A stretch of DNA of 64,000 nucleotides from contig NZ_POQQ01000084.1 of the NCBI RefSeq assembly GCF_002964575.1, forward strand, positions 62,001-126,000, in the 5' to 3' direction. The number at the start of each line of letters is the position of its first letter. The first letter of the stretch is position 1. A program made the translations under genes and the position numbers. Below, piece after piece: positions 1 to 9,960 of the stretch. Under the pieces are notes generated by a model. The model did no database searches, was not told where the DNA came from, and was given only the letters and a program-made list of their open reading frames with translations. The DNA is from Streptococcus suis. Lineage in GTDB: Bacteria > Bacillota > Bacilli > Lactobacillales > Streptococcaceae.

Positions 1-424
1 ATTAAGTTTACAGGAACTTTACACTATCTTGACACTGAGGACGGATGTCTTTGTCGTTGAACAGGCCTGTCCCTATCCTGAAGTTGATGGAAAGGATCCA
101 AACTGTCTTCATCTCTTAGGAACGGATAATGGGGAGTTAGTAGCTTACTTGAGAATATTGCCAGCTGGTCTAAGTTATGACGAAGTTTCCATCGGCCGTG
201 TAGTTATCAAGCCAAGTCATCGTGGCAAAGGCTTAGGTCGCCCAATGATGGAGCAGGCAATTCACTTTATTACAAACGAATGGAAAGAAAGTCAGATTAA
301 AATTGGTGCCCAAGCCCATTTAGAAAAGTTCTATAGTTCGTTAGGTTTTGAGCCAGTTTCTGAAGTCTATTTGGAGGATAATATTCCGCATCTAGATATG
401 TTGTACAGTAAACCAGTCAACTAA
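1..424 (+). CDS. GNAT N-acetyltransferase, ElaA-like (5' end outside window)
   Basis: The reading frame is open from base 2, so the start codon lies upstream of the window; an internal TTG at 29 is probably not the real start. The visible 141 residues contain LRTDVFVVEQ and a CxYxExDxxD pattern typical of ElaA-type GNAT proteins. The acetyl-CoA loop is seen as RVVIKPSHRGKGLGRPMM. The family transfers an acetyl group from acetyl-CoA; the substrate of ElaA-like proteins is not known to me. A terminator follows directly, so it probably ends its own transcript. Confidence 0.85.
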   Translation, partial: LSLQELYTILTLRTDVFVVEQACPYPEVDGKDPNCLHLLGTDNGELVAYLRILPAGLSYDEVSIGRVVIKPSHRGKGLGRPMMEQAIHFITNEWKESQIKIGAQAHLEKFYSSLGFEPVSEVYLEDNIPHLDMLYSKPVN

Positions 425-442
425 GGCTGGTTTTTCGATTTT
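409..442 (+). terminator. Rho-independent terminator after the acetyltransferase
   Basis: AACCAG and CTGGTT form a stem around the stop codon, followed by a run of T. Confidence 0.75.
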
Positions 443-476
443 TCTTGGCAAATTCCCCCAAAAATCCGCTATTTTA

Positions 477-485
477 TGGTAGAAT
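477..485 (+). promoter_or_regulatory. aspS promoter, extended -10
   Basis: TGGTAGAAT matches an extended -10 (TGnTANAAT), 34 bases upstream of the aspS start. No good -35 is seen at the usual spacing. Confidence 0.5.
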
Positions 486-518
486 GAATAGGTATAAAAT
501 CAGTAAAAGAGGAAGAAA

Positions 519-2270
519 ATGAAACGTTCTATGTACGCTGGACGTGTTCGTAAGGAGCACGTCGGACAGGAAATTACTTTGAAAGGTTGGGTTGGTCGCC
601 GTCGTGACTTGGGTGGCTTGATTTTCATCGACTTGCGTGACCGTGAAGGCATTATGCAGTTGGTCATCAATCCAGAGGTGGTAGCCAGTGATGTTATGGC
701 AACTGCTGAAAGCCTCCGCAGTGAGTTTGTTATCGAAGTAACGGGAACGGTTGTGGAGCGTGAACAAGCCAACGACAACATCCCAACAGGAGCTGTTGAA
801 TTGCAAGTAACAAGCTTGACAGTGCTCAATACTGCTAAGACGACACCGTTTGAAATCAGGGATGGCATCGAAGCCAGCGATGATACCCGTCTTCGTTACC
901 GTTACTTGGATCTTCGTCGTCCAGAAATGCTTAACAACTTCAAATTGCGTGCAGCGGTAACCCACAGTATTCGCAACTACTTGGATGACTTGGAATTTAT
1001 TGATGTGGAAACGCCAATGTTGACCAAGTCAACGCCAGAGGGTGCGCGTGATTACTTGGTACCATCTCGTGTATCTAAAGGCCATTTCTACGCATTGCCA
1101 CAAAGTCCACAGATTACTAAGCAGCTTTTGATGAATGCTGGCTTTGACCGTTACTACCAAATCGTTAAGTGTTTCCGTGATGAAGACTTGCGTGGAGACC
1201 GTCAACCTGAGTTTACACAGGTGGACTTGGAAACCTCATTCTTGAATGAAGTTGAAATCCAAGACATCGTAGAAGGATTGATTGCTAAGGTCTTGAAAGA
1301 TACCAAAGGGATTGAGTTGACCTTGCCATTCCCTCGTATGGCCTATGATCATGCTATGAACTTCTACGGTTCAGATAAGCCAGATACTCGTTTTGAAATG
1401 CTTTTACAAGACTTGACAGAACTTGTCAAGGAAGTTGACTTTAAGGTCTTCTCAGAAGCACCAGTTGTCAAAGCGATTGTTGTCAAAGCAGCGGCGGATA
1501 GCTACTCTCGTAAAGACATTGATAAACTAACAGAGTACGCCAAACAATTTGGTGCCAAGGGACTTGCTTGGGTCAAGGTTGACAAGGGAGAATTAGCGGG
1601 TCCAGTTGCTAAGTTCTTGACAGGTATTACAGATAAGTTGACAGCAAGTTTACAACTTGAAGATAAGGACCTGGTCCTCTTTGTGGCGGATGAATTGGAA
1701 GTAGCCAATAATACCCTGGGAGCTTTGCGTAACCGCTTGGCAAAAGAGCAAGGTTTGATTGACGAAAGCAAGTTTAACTTCCTTTGGATTGTGGACTGGC
1801 CGATGTTTGAGTGGTCTGAAGAAGAAGGTCGCTACATGAGTGCCCACCACCCATTCACTTTGCCGACGGAAGAAACAGCTCATCATTTGGATGGTGATTT
1901 GGCACAGGTACGTGCAGTTGCCTACGATATTGTTTTGAATGGTTATGAATTGGGTGGCGGTAGCCTTCGTATCAACCAAAAAGACATGCAAGAACGGATG
2001 TTCAAGGCTCTTGGTTTCTCAGCTGAGGATGCCCATGAACAGTTTGGTTTCCTGCTGGAAGCTATGGACTACGGCTTCCCACCACACGGTGGATTGGCTA
2101 TTGGTTTAGACCGCTTTGTCATGTTATTGGCTGGTGAGGATAACATTCGTGAAGTTATCGCCTTTCCGAAGAATAACAAGGCATCTGATCCAATGACCCA
2201 GGCACCAAGTACGGTTGCATCAGCTCAATTAGAGGAATTGGCTTTAGACATTACACTTGAAAATGAATAA
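519..2270 (+). CDS. aspS: Aspartyl-tRNA synthetase
   Basis: Class II aminoacyl-tRNA synthetase of 583 residues, the normal length for the bacterial enzyme, which charges tRNA-Asp in the cytoplasm. It starts with an OB-fold anticodon-binding domain ([20 protein letters not shown]). The catalytic core shows motif 2 ([19 protein letters not shown]), a bacterial GAD insertion around residues 290-400, and motif 3 ([14 protein letters not shown]). A GAGG ribosome site precedes the ATG. The following YitT-type gene begins inside the last codons of aspS in another frame, so the two are translationally coupled. No T-box leader is seen in the short upstream region. Confidence 0.97.
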   Translation: MKRSMYAGRVRKEHVGQEITLKGWVGRRRDLGGLIFIDLRDREGIMQLVINPEVVASDVMATAESLRSEFVIEVTGTVVEREQANDNIPTGAVELQVTSLTVLNTAKTTPFEIRDGIEASDDTRLRYRYLDLRRPEMLNNFKLRAAVTHSIRNYLDDLEFIDVETPMLTKSTPEGARDYLVPSRVSKGHFYALPQSPQITKQLLMNAGFDRYYQIVKCFRDEDLRGDRQPEFTQVDLETSFLNEVEIQDIVEGLIAKVLKDTKGIELTLPFPRMAYDHAMNFYGSDKPDTRFEMLLQDLTELVKEVDFKVFSEAPVVKAIVVKAAADSYSRKDIDKLTEYAKQFGAKGLAWVKVDKGELAGPVAKFLTGITDKLTASLQLEDKDLVLFVADELEVANNTLGALRNRLAKEQGLIDESKFNFLWIVDWPMFEWSEEEGRYMSAHHPFTLPTEETAHHLDGDLAQVRAVAYDIVLNGYELGGGSLRINQKDMQERMFKALGFSAEDAHEQFGFLLEAMDYGFPPHGGLAIGLDRFVMLLAGEDNIREVIAFPKNNKASDPMTQAPSTVASAQLEELALDITLENE

Positions 2271-3195
2271 ATTTTTCAGAAAACAGCGTGTACGCTTTCT
2301 ACGTTTGGCTAAGAAGAATAAATTTTGGTCAATCATTTCGGGAATTTCTCGAGAAAAATATGCAGAACGGATATCGGGGTCCATTATTTATGGGCTCCTA
2401 TCTAGTATTGCGGTGAATTTTTTCTTTCGACCAGGGAATGTCTATTCGTCTGGAGTTACTGGTCTAGCTCAGATATTGTCAGCTCTCGCTGGGACTTATC
2501 TTGGTTGGACCTTACCTATCGCTGCGGTCTATTATGCCCTCAATATTCCTCTGCTCATCATAGCTTGGTATAAAATTGGCTACAAATTTACCATCTTTAC
2601 TTTTATCACCGTATCTCTCAGTTCCTTGTTTATTCAGTTTATGCCGCCAGTTACCCTGACAACGGATCCTCTGGTCAATGCTATTTTCGGTGGTCTGGTG
2701 TTGGGAACTGGGATTGGATTTGCTCTTAGGAATAATGTATCCAGTGGTGGTACAGATATTGTTTCCATTATTATTCGCCAGAAGACGGGACGACAAGTCG
2801 GATCCATTTCCTTGATTGTCAATATCATGATTATGCTGATAGCGGGAATGACATTTGGCTGGAAGTATGCCTTGTATTCTATGGTAGCCCTTTTTATCTC
2901 TAGTAGGATGATGGATGCCATTTATGTTAAACAAAAGCGGATGCAGGCCATGATTATTACTAATCAACCAGAGCGAGTTATCAAAAAGATCCATAAGAAG
3001 CTTAATCGCGGTGTGACCATTATCAATGGCGCAGAGGGTGCCTATAACCATGAGCAAAAAACAGTTCTGATTACGATCATTACTCGTGCAGAGTTTAGCG
3101 AGTTCAAACAAATTATGAAAAAAGCGGATCCGTTAGCTTTTGTATCTGTTGCTGATAATGTCAATATTATCGGGCATTTTGTGGAAAGTGAGTAG
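2263..3195 (+). CDS. YitT family membrane protein with DUF2179 domain
   Basis: An integral membrane protein of about 310 residues. Several hydrophobic segments fill the first 200 residues (for example [16 protein letters not shown] and [18 protein letters not shown], a conserved YitT stretch). The soluble C-terminus, from about residue 225, fits the DUF2179 (YitT_C) domain. The ATG at 2263 is preferred over the TTG two codons upstream. It overlaps the end of aspS by 8 bases. The family's transport or sensing role is not established. nrdI follows after 2 bases, so the three genes may be one transcript. Confidence 0.85.
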   Translation: MNKFFRKQRVRFLRLAKKNKFWSIISGISREKYAERISGSIIYGLLSSIAVNFFFRPGNVYSSGVTGLAQILSALAGTYLGWTLPIAAVYYALNIPLLIIAWYKIGYKFTIFTFITVSLSSLFIQFMPPVTLTTDPLVNAIFGGLVLGTGIGFALRNNVSSGGTDIVSIIIRQKTGRQVGSISLIVNIMIMLIAGMTFGWKYALYSMVALFISSRMMDAIYVKQKRMQAMIITNQPERVIKKIHKKLNRGVTIINGAEGAYNHEQKTVLITIITRAEFSEFKQIMKKADPLAFVSVADNVNIIGHFVESE

Positions 3196-3197
3196 GA

Positions 3198-3650
3198 ATG
3201 AATAAAAAATTGTATCTGGTTTATATCAGTTTGAGTGGCAATACAGAGAGTTTTGTGAAACGCCTAAAGTCTTTTTTCCAATTTCAAACTGACTGGGAGA
3301 TTGAACTGGTCCATGTCAAAGAGTTGGTTAAGCAGGATATGCCCTTCTACCAGCTAGATGCCCCCTTTGTCGCCTTTTTACCAACCTACTTAGAAGGTGG
3401 AAATGGAGTGGACAATGGAGATGTGGAAATTCTGACCAATCCTCTCGGAGATTTTATCGCTTTGGGGACTAATGCAGAGCTCTGTCTAGGTGTTGTCGGC
3501 TCAGGCAATCGCAATTTCAACAACCAATATTGTTTGACTGCCAAGCAGTATTCTGAACGATTTGGTTTTCCAGTTATTGATACCTTTGAGCTCAGAGGAA
3601 TGCAGAATGATATTGAGCGCATTGGTCGGAAAATCATTGAATTGATGTAA
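3198..3650 (+). CDS. nrdI: NrdI-like flavodoxin
   Basis: A 150-residue flavodoxin-like protein. The N-terminal YISLSGNTESFV is the FMN phosphate-binding loop, and GVVGSGNRNFNNQYC with YLEGG match the NrdI family. NrdI supplies oxidant to assemble the dimanganese-tyrosyl radical cofactor of class Ib ribonucleotide reductase (NrdEF). No nrdE or nrdF lies in this window, so the partner genes are elsewhere. A short flavodoxin of other function is less likely because of the GNRNFNNQYC stretch. It is followed by a terminator. Confidence 0.8.
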   Translation: MNKKLYLVYISLSGNTESFVKRLKSFFQFQTDWEIELVHVKELVKQDMPFYQLDAPFVAFLPTYLEGGNGVDNGDVEILTNPLGDFIALGTNAELCLGVVGSGNRNFNNQYCLTAKQYSERFGFPVIDTFELRGMQNDIERIGRKIIELM

Positions 3651-3657
3651 CATCTGT

Positions 3658-3689
3658 CAACCCAGTCAAGTGCTGGGTTGTTTTCTTTT
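3658..3689 (+). terminator. Terminator after nrdI
   Basis: AACCCAG/CTGGGTT stem followed by TGTTTTCTTTT. Confidence 0.8.
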
Positions 3690-3702
3690 GGGTTTTCTTT
3701 GT

Positions 3703-3737
3703 GACACAAAAAACTCACCAGCAAGGGCTGATGAGTT
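3703..3737 (-). terminator. Terminator of the leftward mal operon
   Basis: On the minus strand AACTCATCAGC pairs with GCTGGTGAGTT and is followed by TTTTTTG. It lies about 80 bases beyond the pullulanase stop. Confidence 0.75.
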
Positions 3738-3815
3738 CTAAGGAGATTTATGAAAAATATTTAGGAGTGATTATAGTATATCCTAGATTCTGATTTCCTA
3801 CATCCGTCTTAGGTC

Positions 3816-5867
3816 CTATTTATCTTCCAAAATGCAAATGCTTTGTCCAGCCAGTGTGATGTGCTGGGCTTTTTTATCGTCGACAGGCGGGAAGCTGAAA
3901 CGAATGGTTTGTTCATCCTCATTTTCAAAAACAAAATCGCTGTCCGCAAAGTTGATAATGAAGTGGATGGTTTTCTCGCCATTTGTGACTTGATAGCGGA
4001 GAACATATTCGGTCAACCAGTAGAAATCACAGGTTTCTTGAATGGTTTCATAGCTATCTTGGCTGAGAATTGGATTGTCTTTACGGAAGGCAATCAATTC
4101 TTGGATAAATTCGATATGTTCTTTATAGTGTACAGCTCGTGTCCAATCCAGACGATTGATTCGGTCGGGAATATTGTAGCTATTGTCAATCTCATCTTTG
4201 GTACGGAAGAATTCTTGTCCACTATGAATAAAGGCCATACCTTGAGAAATAAGGATCAACTGTAGTCCAAAACTTGCAGCACGCTTTTGTTGTTGCGGTG
4301 TCCAGCTTGGATTTTCAATATGGAAGTAATCAAAGGCTGTCGCATTATCATGGCACTCGATATAGTTGAGTGACTGCTGCGGTTTAATGAAGTGGCTATA
4401 GCGGCTACCTGTCAAAAGATGCTGCACTTTTTCGTGTAGTTGCTTGTCAACCAAACGATGTGGGTTGAGTAAGAGTTTTTTGAAGGTATCACGGTAGTCA
4501 TCGTTGAAGAAGCTCACTTCAGGGAGTTGGTCTGCGTTGTATTGGTGGGCTAGTCTTTCATATTCTAAACCAGTTGCCATCTTCCAGCCTTCGCCATAGA
4601 GATAGACATTTGGGTGGATGGCAGCCAATTCTGCTTGGATTTGATTGATAGTTTCGCTATCCAAGATACCCATTAAGTCAAAACGGAATCCATCAAAACC
4701 ATAGATTTCTAGCCATTGACGAAGGGACTGCTTGATGTAGTTGCGGACCATGCTGCGTTCGCTGGCGACATCGTTGCCACAGAAGGTTCCATCCGTACGC
4801 ATACCATGCTCGTTGTAACGGTAGAAATAACCAGGTACGATGAGTTCGAATGCGTATTTTTCAGCGTGATACACATGGTTGTAAACAACATCCATATTGA
4901 CCGAAATATCTGCATCGTGATAGGCTTGAATGGCCTCTTGGAGTTCTAGGATGCGGGCGTAGGGGTCATTTGGCAGGCTGGAGAAGGATCCTTCAGGCAG
5001 ATTGTACTGCATAGGATCGTAACCCCAGTTGTAAACAGCTTGGGGTTTGTTTTCATCTACACTGCCAAAATCATATACTGGTAGGAGTTGAATATGGGTA
5101 ACACCCAGGTTTTTGATATAGTCCATGCCCAGTGGCATGTCGTCTAAGATAGGAGATTCGGTTAGACCGAGGAATTGGCTACGGTGTTTGAAGCCTGCTT
5201 CTGTCTGCCAGGAGAAATCACGGACACTCATTTCATAGACAATAGCCTGAGAGATAGGGCGTTGAGTCTTGGCACGACGAACCTTGTGGAGCTTACTTGG
5301 GTTGATGACGTAGCTATCGCCAGAATTAGCCTTGGAAGAAAGGGCATACGGGTCGTGAACAGCAATCCACTCGCCATTGACCTTGTGGAGATAGTGGTAG
5401 CTTTGACTGTCTAAATCCCCCTCTACTGTGACCTGCCAGACACCATTAGAACCCTTAGTCATTGCATGAGGCTTGCCCTCTAGGACTAGAAAGACTTGCT
5501 TGGAGATAGGTGCCCAAAGCTTGAAGCTGGTGGACTGAGGGCTATAACTAGCTCCCAAATCACTTCCATCATAGGTATAGTTCTGTTCGAAAATAGCAGA
5601 GCGGACGATATGACCATAGCCTAGCTCGGTTTTATTTCTGTCCTGGTCGTAAATGATATAGTCCGTGTCCAAACTGAGAGGGTGTAGGCTAGTTAGATAG
5701 TAGAGAACCAGATTGTCCACCTCTAAACAGGAATGAATAAAGAGTTGAGATGTAGTGTCGGATGATTCGAGTGAGAAACTCATATGCTCGGAATCAAATC
5801 GTTTTTCCATTACTAGGCGAATAGTAGCTACATCATCCAGAAATGCTTGAAATTGTCGTAATGCCAT
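3816..5867 (-). CDS. pulA: Type I pullulanase, cytoplasmic
   Basis: A GH13 alpha-1,6-glucosidase of 683 residues with no signal peptide, so it should debranch imported maltodextrins in the cytoplasm. A CBM48-like domain (FKLWAPISKQVFL) precedes the barrel. The type I pullulanase marker YNWGYDP is present. Catalytic residues are the Asp nucleophile in DGFRFDLMG, the Glu in YLYGEGW and the Asp in ECHDNATAFD. It starts 23 bases after malR and is the last gene of the operon. An AAAGGAG ribosome site sits 11 bases before the ATG. Confidence 0.9.
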   Translation of the reverse strand: MALRQFQAFLDDVATIRLVMEKRFDSEHMSFSLESSDTTSQLFIHSCLEVDNLVLYYLTSLHPLSLDTDYIIYDQDRNKTELGYGHIVRSAIFEQNYTYDGSDLGASYSPQSTSFKLWAPISKQVFLVLEGKPHAMTKGSNGVWQVTVEGDLDSQSYHYLHKVNGEWIAVHDPYALSSKANSGDSYVINPSKLHKVRRAKTQRPISQAIVYEMSVRDFSWQTEAGFKHRSQFLGLTESPILDDMPLGMDYIKNLGVTHIQLLPVYDFGSVDENKPQAVYNWGYDPMQYNLPEGSFSSLPNDPYARILELQEAIQAYHDADISVNMDVVYNHVYHAEKYAFELIVPGYFYRYNEHGMRTDGTFCGNDVASERSMVRNYIKQSLRQWLEIYGFDGFRFDLMGILDSETINQIQAELAAIHPNVYLYGEGWKMATGLEYERLAHQYNADQLPEVSFFNDDYRDTFKKLLLNPHRLVDKQLHEKVQHLLTGSRYSHFIKPQQSLNYIECHDNATAFDYFHIENPSWTPQQQKRAASFGLQLILISQGMAFIHSGQEFFRTKDEIDNSYNIPDRINRLDWTRAVHYKEHIEFIQELIAFRKDNPILSQDSYETIQETCDFYWLTEYVLRYQVTNGEKTIHFIINFADSDFVFENEDEQTIRFSFPPVDDKKAQHITLAGQSICILEDK

Positions 5868-5890
5868 GAGCCAAACGGCTCCTTTCTAGG

Positions 5891-6874
5891 TTAGAGTTCG
5901 GTAATAGTATGTGGAATGACACGGCGGTAGCAGACCTGCTTGTCTTCCTTATTGTCATTGATAATTTGGTGGAGGGTATTGAAGGCCACGCGTCCAAGTT
6001 TAATGGCATGGACATCAACGTAGGCTTCAATATCCAATTTTGGTTTGACAGAGTCAAAGGAGATGATGGGTAGTTTGGTACCGGCTTCGTTGAGGTATTT
6101 GACAATCCCTTCCGCGACTATGGTATCGGTTGTGACGATTGCGTCTATATCCTGTTTGAGTAATTTCTTGGAGATTTTATAGGCACTATCTTCCAAAAGG
6201 AAACCTGATACAAACTTGACCTTGTTTTCATCCAGAGGGATATTGTGTGATTTCAAGGCATTTTTATAGCCTGCATAGCGGTCTTGGGATACGACCAGCT
6301 CCTTGTTACCAGCGACAAAGGCGATATTCTTGTAGCCTTTATTGATAAAGTAATTGGTCGCTTCAAATCCAGCCTGGATATTGTCATTGTCGACCAGGGA
6401 GATAAATGGAGAATCTGCCTTTCCGAGAATGAGGAAGGGAAACTTATGCTGAATGGCTAGTTGGACCAGCGGGTCATCTGGCTTGGAATAAAGGAAAATC
6501 AGCCCGTCTACTCGTTTCCCATAAACCATTTGAGAAATAGCTTCCAGACGCTGCTCTTCGTTTTTACCTGTAGAAATTTGAAGGGCGTAATTGTGGTCTG
6601 CAGCTACTTGTGAAATGCCACGTAGGGCTGTCGGGAAGAAGGGGTTTTGGTAGAAGACATCCGAGTCTTCAGGCAACACTAGCCCAATCACCTGAGTGTA
6701 GCTGGAAACCAAGCTACGAGCATTGAGATTAGGATGGTAATTGAGGTCTGCCATGGCTTTTCTAACTAAGTCTTTGGTTTTTTGGCTAATGGCAGAGCTG
6801 TTTTGAATGACACGGGTAACGGTAGAAGGCGACACACCTGCTAATTTAGCGACATCTTTAATGGTAGCGCGCAT
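5891..6874 (-). CDS. malR: LacI-family maltodextrin repressor MalR
   Basis: A 327-residue LacI/GalR regulator. The N-terminal helix-turn-helix is ATIKDVAKLAGVSPSTVTRVIQ, followed by a periplasmic-binding-protein-like sensor domain. Its position directly after malA matches pneumococcal malR, which represses maltodextrin genes until the sugar binds. Operator-like sequences centred on AACGTTT or ACCGTTT occur in both promoters of the malX-malQ intergenic region. The start is set by GGAGG five bases before ATG. MalR is encoded within the operon it should control, giving feedback. Confidence 0.88.
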   Translation of the reverse strand: MRATIKDVAKLAGVSPSTVTRVIQNSSAISQKTKDLVRKAMADLNYHPNLNARSLVSSYTQVIGLVLPEDSDVFYQNPFFPTALRGISQVAADHNYALQISTGKNEEQRLEAISQMVYGKRVDGLIFLYSKPDDPLVQLAIQHKFPFLILGKADSPFISLVDNDNIQAGFEATNYFINKGYKNIAFVAGNKELVVSQDRYAGYKNALKSHNIPLDENKVKFVSGFLLEDSAYKISKKLLKQDIDAIVTTDTIVAEGIVKYLNEAGTKLPIISFDSVKPKLDIEAYVDVHAIKLGRVAFNTLHQIINDNKEDKQVCYRRVIPHTITEL

Positions 6875-6883
6875 GGGAACCTC

Positions 6884-7666
6884 CTAATTGTCATCTCTAA
6901 ATTTGGTTTTGAAAAATACCCATAGTAAGCATAGTACAAAAAGGATATTCTGAATGGTTAAAACAGTCGTGACAGGCTGACCAAACAAGCCGATTAGACA
7001 GGCTAAAATGGTTGGTAGTCCCAAGCAATTGAGTGAGAAATTGTAGCACTCTGCAAAGGTTTTAAAATGGAAGAAACGAGATTTCTTCGTTAAAAACAGG
7101 AAGAAGCTAGCGCCTAGCAAAATAAAGAGGAGGTTGGTCGATAGGATAATTGTCGACACTAGGGTAATACTTAGGCCAACGGCTGCACGATTGGCTTGAT
7201 ACCATGATTTTGAAATGGCAGTTGTCAAGCTTTCCTTGTTAGAGAAATCAGCGGTTGTTAGACCTTCATAGCTTAACTGGGTCAGGATATCCTGACCTTT
7301 TCGAATGGTTAAGGTCTGTGCGTCAAATTGATAGGAAAAGTCGGAGCTCGTAGACACTGTGTCGCCGAAGGTTACTTGTTCCCAGTTACCATTTCCAGTA
7401 TAGGCCAGTTGATGATTTTCAATTGTCACATGTTGGTGAAGATCCTCAACAATTTGCTCTGTCAAGGGATTATAAATCCCCTCTACAAAATTCTCCATAG
7501 GGTAGGTTTCAAGACTGACAGTTTGCAATGAACTTGGGATAACTAATAGGGCGACCAGGAAAATAGTCGTAAATAGTCGCTGCCAGAGTGTCATCATATG
7601 TCGATTGGCAAACATCTTTCTTGGAGAAAAAATACTGGAAAAATAAGAGAATGGGTAGGGCAGCAT
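6884..7666 (-). CDS. malA: DUF1189 membrane protein, MalA-like
   Basis: A 260-residue protein beginning SYFSSIFSPRKMFANRH. It has one membrane segment near residue 35 and three more in the C-terminal third, with an extracellular stretch between. This layout fits DUF1189. In pneumococcus malA lies between malD and malR in the same order. Its biochemical role in maltodextrin use is not known. It is followed by malR after 9 bases. Confidence 0.75.
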   Translation of the reverse strand: MLPYPFSYFSSIFSPRKMFANRHMMTLWQRLFTTIFLVALLVIPSSLQTVSLETYPMENFVEGIYNPLTEQIVEDLHQHVTIENHQLAYTGNGNWEQVTFGDTVSTSSDFSYQFDAQTLTIRKGQDILTQLSYEGLTTADFSNKESLTTAISKSWYQANRAAVGLSITLVSTIILSTNLLFILLGASFFLFLTKKSRFFHFKTFAECYNFSLNCLGLPTILACLIGLFGQPVTTVLTIQNILFVLCLLWVFFKTKFRDDN

Positions 7667-7725
7667 GTCTTGTACCTTTCATAAATATCTTTGCTGTATC
7701 TAAAAAGGGAAAAGGTGGGACAGGG

Positions 7726-8568
7726 TTATCCCTTGTCACCACCACTTGTTAAACCAGATACAAAGTTCTTTTGTAGGAAGAAGAATAGGATACTGATAGG
7801 GAGGGCGATAAGGATAGCACCTGCCGCAAAGTAGGCAATCTTCAAGTTTTTCACATCAGAGATGAAGGTTTGAAGACCTACGGCTACAGTATAAAATTCT
7901 TTTTCACGAAGCAAGAATTTGGATAGGATGTAATCTCCAAAAGGTCCCATGAAGGCCCAGAGTGCTTGTACCGCAATCATTGGGCGAACAAGTGGAAGAA
8001 CGATTTGCCAGAAACGTCTGAAGTGACCAGCACCGTCTAGTTTTGCAGATTCATCGAGAGAAATTGGCACCGTATCGAAGTAGCCTTTCATGAGCCAAGC
8101 GTTCATTGGGATACCACCACCGACATAGAGGAAGATGAGGAACCAGCTTTGGTTGAGCGCGTTGAGCATGAGGGCCATAACGAAGAAGGCTGTAAGGGCA
8201 GCCATGGTTGGCACCATTTGAATAATCAAGAAGAAGACCAAACTCTGTTTACGAGCGATGAAGTTATAACGGCTATATGCATAACCTGCTAATACCACTA
8301 TACTTGTTTGGATAATCATTGTCAAGAGAGCGATGATAAGCGTATTGAGGTACCAAGTTCCGTAAAGAGTTTCGGTAAAGAGTCCTTTGAAATTATCTAG
8401 TGTAAAGCTGATGCTGCTGTCCAGTTTGAATGCAACTACGTTACCAGACTTGAAGGCAGACATGATGGTAATCAATAGAGGGTAGATAATGATGATAGAC
8501 AAAGCAATCAGATAAAGATAGGTAAAGGTCTGATTGAGCATGCGTCTCGTTTTTACAGATACTTTCAT
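7726..8568 (-). CDS. malG: Maltodextrin ABC transporter permease (MalG/MalD)
   Basis: Inner permease of a carbohydrate ABC importer, about 280 residues, six predicted membrane segments. The cytoplasmic EAA-type loop is seen as [23 protein letters not shown] chose the ATG at 8568 because GGAGG lies nine bases upstream; the open frame extends nine codons further. It begins two bases after the malF stop. Called malD in pneumococcus. It should pair with MalF and be driven by a shared ATPase (MsmK type) that is not in this window. Confidence 0.9.
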   Translation of the reverse strand: MKVSVKTRRMLNQTFTYLYLIALSIIIIYPLLITIMSAFKSGNVVAFKLDSSISFTLDNFKGLFTETLYGTWYLNTLIIALLTMIIQTSIVVLAGYAYSRYNFIARKQSLVFFLIIQMVPTMAALTAFFVMALMLNALNQSWFLIFLYVGGGIPMNAWLMKGYFDTVPISLDESAKLDGAGHFRRFWQIVLPLVRPMIAVQALWAFMGPFGDYILSKFLLREKEFYTVAVGLQTFISDVKNLKIAYFAAGAILIALPISILFFFLQKNFVSGLTSGGDKG

Positions 8569-8569
8569 C

Positions 8570-9859
8570 TTATACATCCTCCATTTCAAAGGCATTTAAT
8601 TTCTTGAAGGCAACCATAGAGATACTGATGACGATCATAGAGATAATCAAGGTTACTGCAGCAGCCATTGAATACTGAGGAGCAGTACCAGTTGTCAATT
8701 TGTAAATCCATGAAATCAAGATGTCAGTTGAACCAGCACCACCACCGACGCTACCAGGTCCACCGTTGTTGAAGAGGTAGATGATAGAGAAGTTGTTGAA
8801 GTTGAAGGTGTACTGACTGATAAGAGTTGGTGCAGCCACTGCCAAGATCATTGGAAGTGTAATGCTGCGGAATTTTTGAATCGCACTTGCACCATCAATG
8901 TATGCCGCTTCGTACAAGTCGTTTGGAATGGATTGCAAAATACCCAAGGTCAAGACGTAGATATATGGGAAACCAAGCCAAGCCTGCATCATGATAAGGG
9001 CAACCTTAGTCCAGAATGGATCTGTTTTCCATGGAATAAGGAAGTTGTCAATAAATGGCAGGAATTTGCTCAAGAATGGCAATACTTGTGTGTTAATGGC
9101 ACCGACACTATCGTTGAACATGTTACTGAAAGTCAAGATCGTCACGAAGGCCGGAACAGCCCATGGGAGCAAGAAGATAACACCGAAGATACGCTTGCCT
9201 TTGATAAATGGCTGGTTGGCAATAATGGCTGTCAAGATACCGATAACAATCTGTGCTGTTGATGCAGCCAAGGCCCAGATGATTGTCCAACCTAGAACAG
9301 AACCGAAGGCTGAACGGAAGGTACTGAGTTTCCAGATATTTGTAAAGTTGGTAAAGCCAATCCAATCAAGAAGGGCACCAGGAGGTAGGTGTTGGAAATC
9401 GTAGTTGGTAAAGGCGATAAAGAGGGTTACCACAACAGGAAAGATAATGGCAAAGGTCATGGCAATGTAAGAAGGGATAATCAAGAGATAAGGGAAACCA
9501 TTCTCATAGATACCTTTTACCATATCTTGCAATGTAACGGCTACAGGAATGCCATTATTGATTCGTTTGGCTGTATCGCGGGCATCCTTCAAGTTGAGGG
9601 CATAAAAAGCAAGATAGACAACTGTAATGATGAGGTGGAAGGAACCACGAATCAGCATGAAGAGAGAGTTGTCACGACCACGTTGGCTACCCAGAGTAAT
9701 CAAGTTTCCGATTTCACCAGCTGCGATTACAATAAAGTAAATCAGGAAAGCCAGCGTTACGCCAAGAAAAATGTAGCCTTTTGCTTTTTGCTTGTTATAG
9801 ATTTGTCCAAGACCAGGAATCAGGGACAAAAGGAGTGCCTTATTTGGATTTTGTTTCAT
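8570..9859 (-). CDS. malF: Maltodextrin ABC transporter permease (MalF/MalC)
   Basis: About 429 residues. The N-terminus has the extra [18 protein letters not shown] hydrophobic region found in Gram-positive MalF proteins. The C-terminal permease domain has the loop [20 protein letters not shown]. The ATG at 9859 is chosen because AAAGGAG precedes it at good distance; the frame extends 12 codons further upstream. Named malC in pneumococcus. It follows malX after a hairpin that may lower its expression relative to the binding protein. Confidence 0.9.
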   Translation of the reverse strand: MKQNPNKALLLSLIPGLGQIYNKQKAKGYIFLGVTLAFLIYFIVIAAGEIGNLITLGSQRGRDNSLFMLIRGSFHLIITVVYLAFYALNLKDARDTAKRINNGIPVAVTLQDMVKGIYENGFPYLLIIPSYIAMTFAIIFPVVVTLFIAFTNYDFQHLPPGALLDWIGFTNFTNIWKLSTFRSAFGSVLGWTIIWALAASTAQIVIGILTAIIANQPFIKGKRIFGVIFLLPWAVPAFVTILTFSNMFNDSVGAINTQVLPFLSKFLPFIDNFLIPWKTDPFWTKVALIMMQAWLGFPYIYVLTLGILQSIPNDLYEAAYIDGASAIQKFRSITLPMILAVAAPTLISQYTFNFNNFSIIYLFNNGGPGSVGGGAGSTDILISWIYKLTTGTAPQYSMAAAVTLIISMIVISISMVAFKKLNAFEMEDV

Positions 9860-9920
9860 AGTTGTAATCTCCTTTAGGTCAGTCCTAAATATCAATATAC
9901 TTTTTAGTTTCTTATTAACA

Positions 9921-9952
9921 AAGTAGACTGGGAAGATATCCCAGTCCTACTT
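9921..9952 (-). terminator. Intra-operon hairpin between malX and malF
   Basis: AAGTAGGACTGGGA pairs with TCCCAGTCTACTT on the minus strand, with only a weak T tract. Such hairpins usually stabilise or partially terminate the upstream binding-protein message. Confidence 0.65.
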
Positions 9953-9960
9953 AAGAATGA

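Noticed and set aside
3738..3800. A four-codon ORF (MKNI) with a good ribosome site, and a TATACTATAAT-like stretch on the minus strand
   Set aside because: Too short to support as a gene; nothing downstream on either strand explains it.
8876..9877. Long plus-strand open frames opposite malF
   Set aside because: Shadows of the malF coding strand; no ribosome sites and no recognisable protein.
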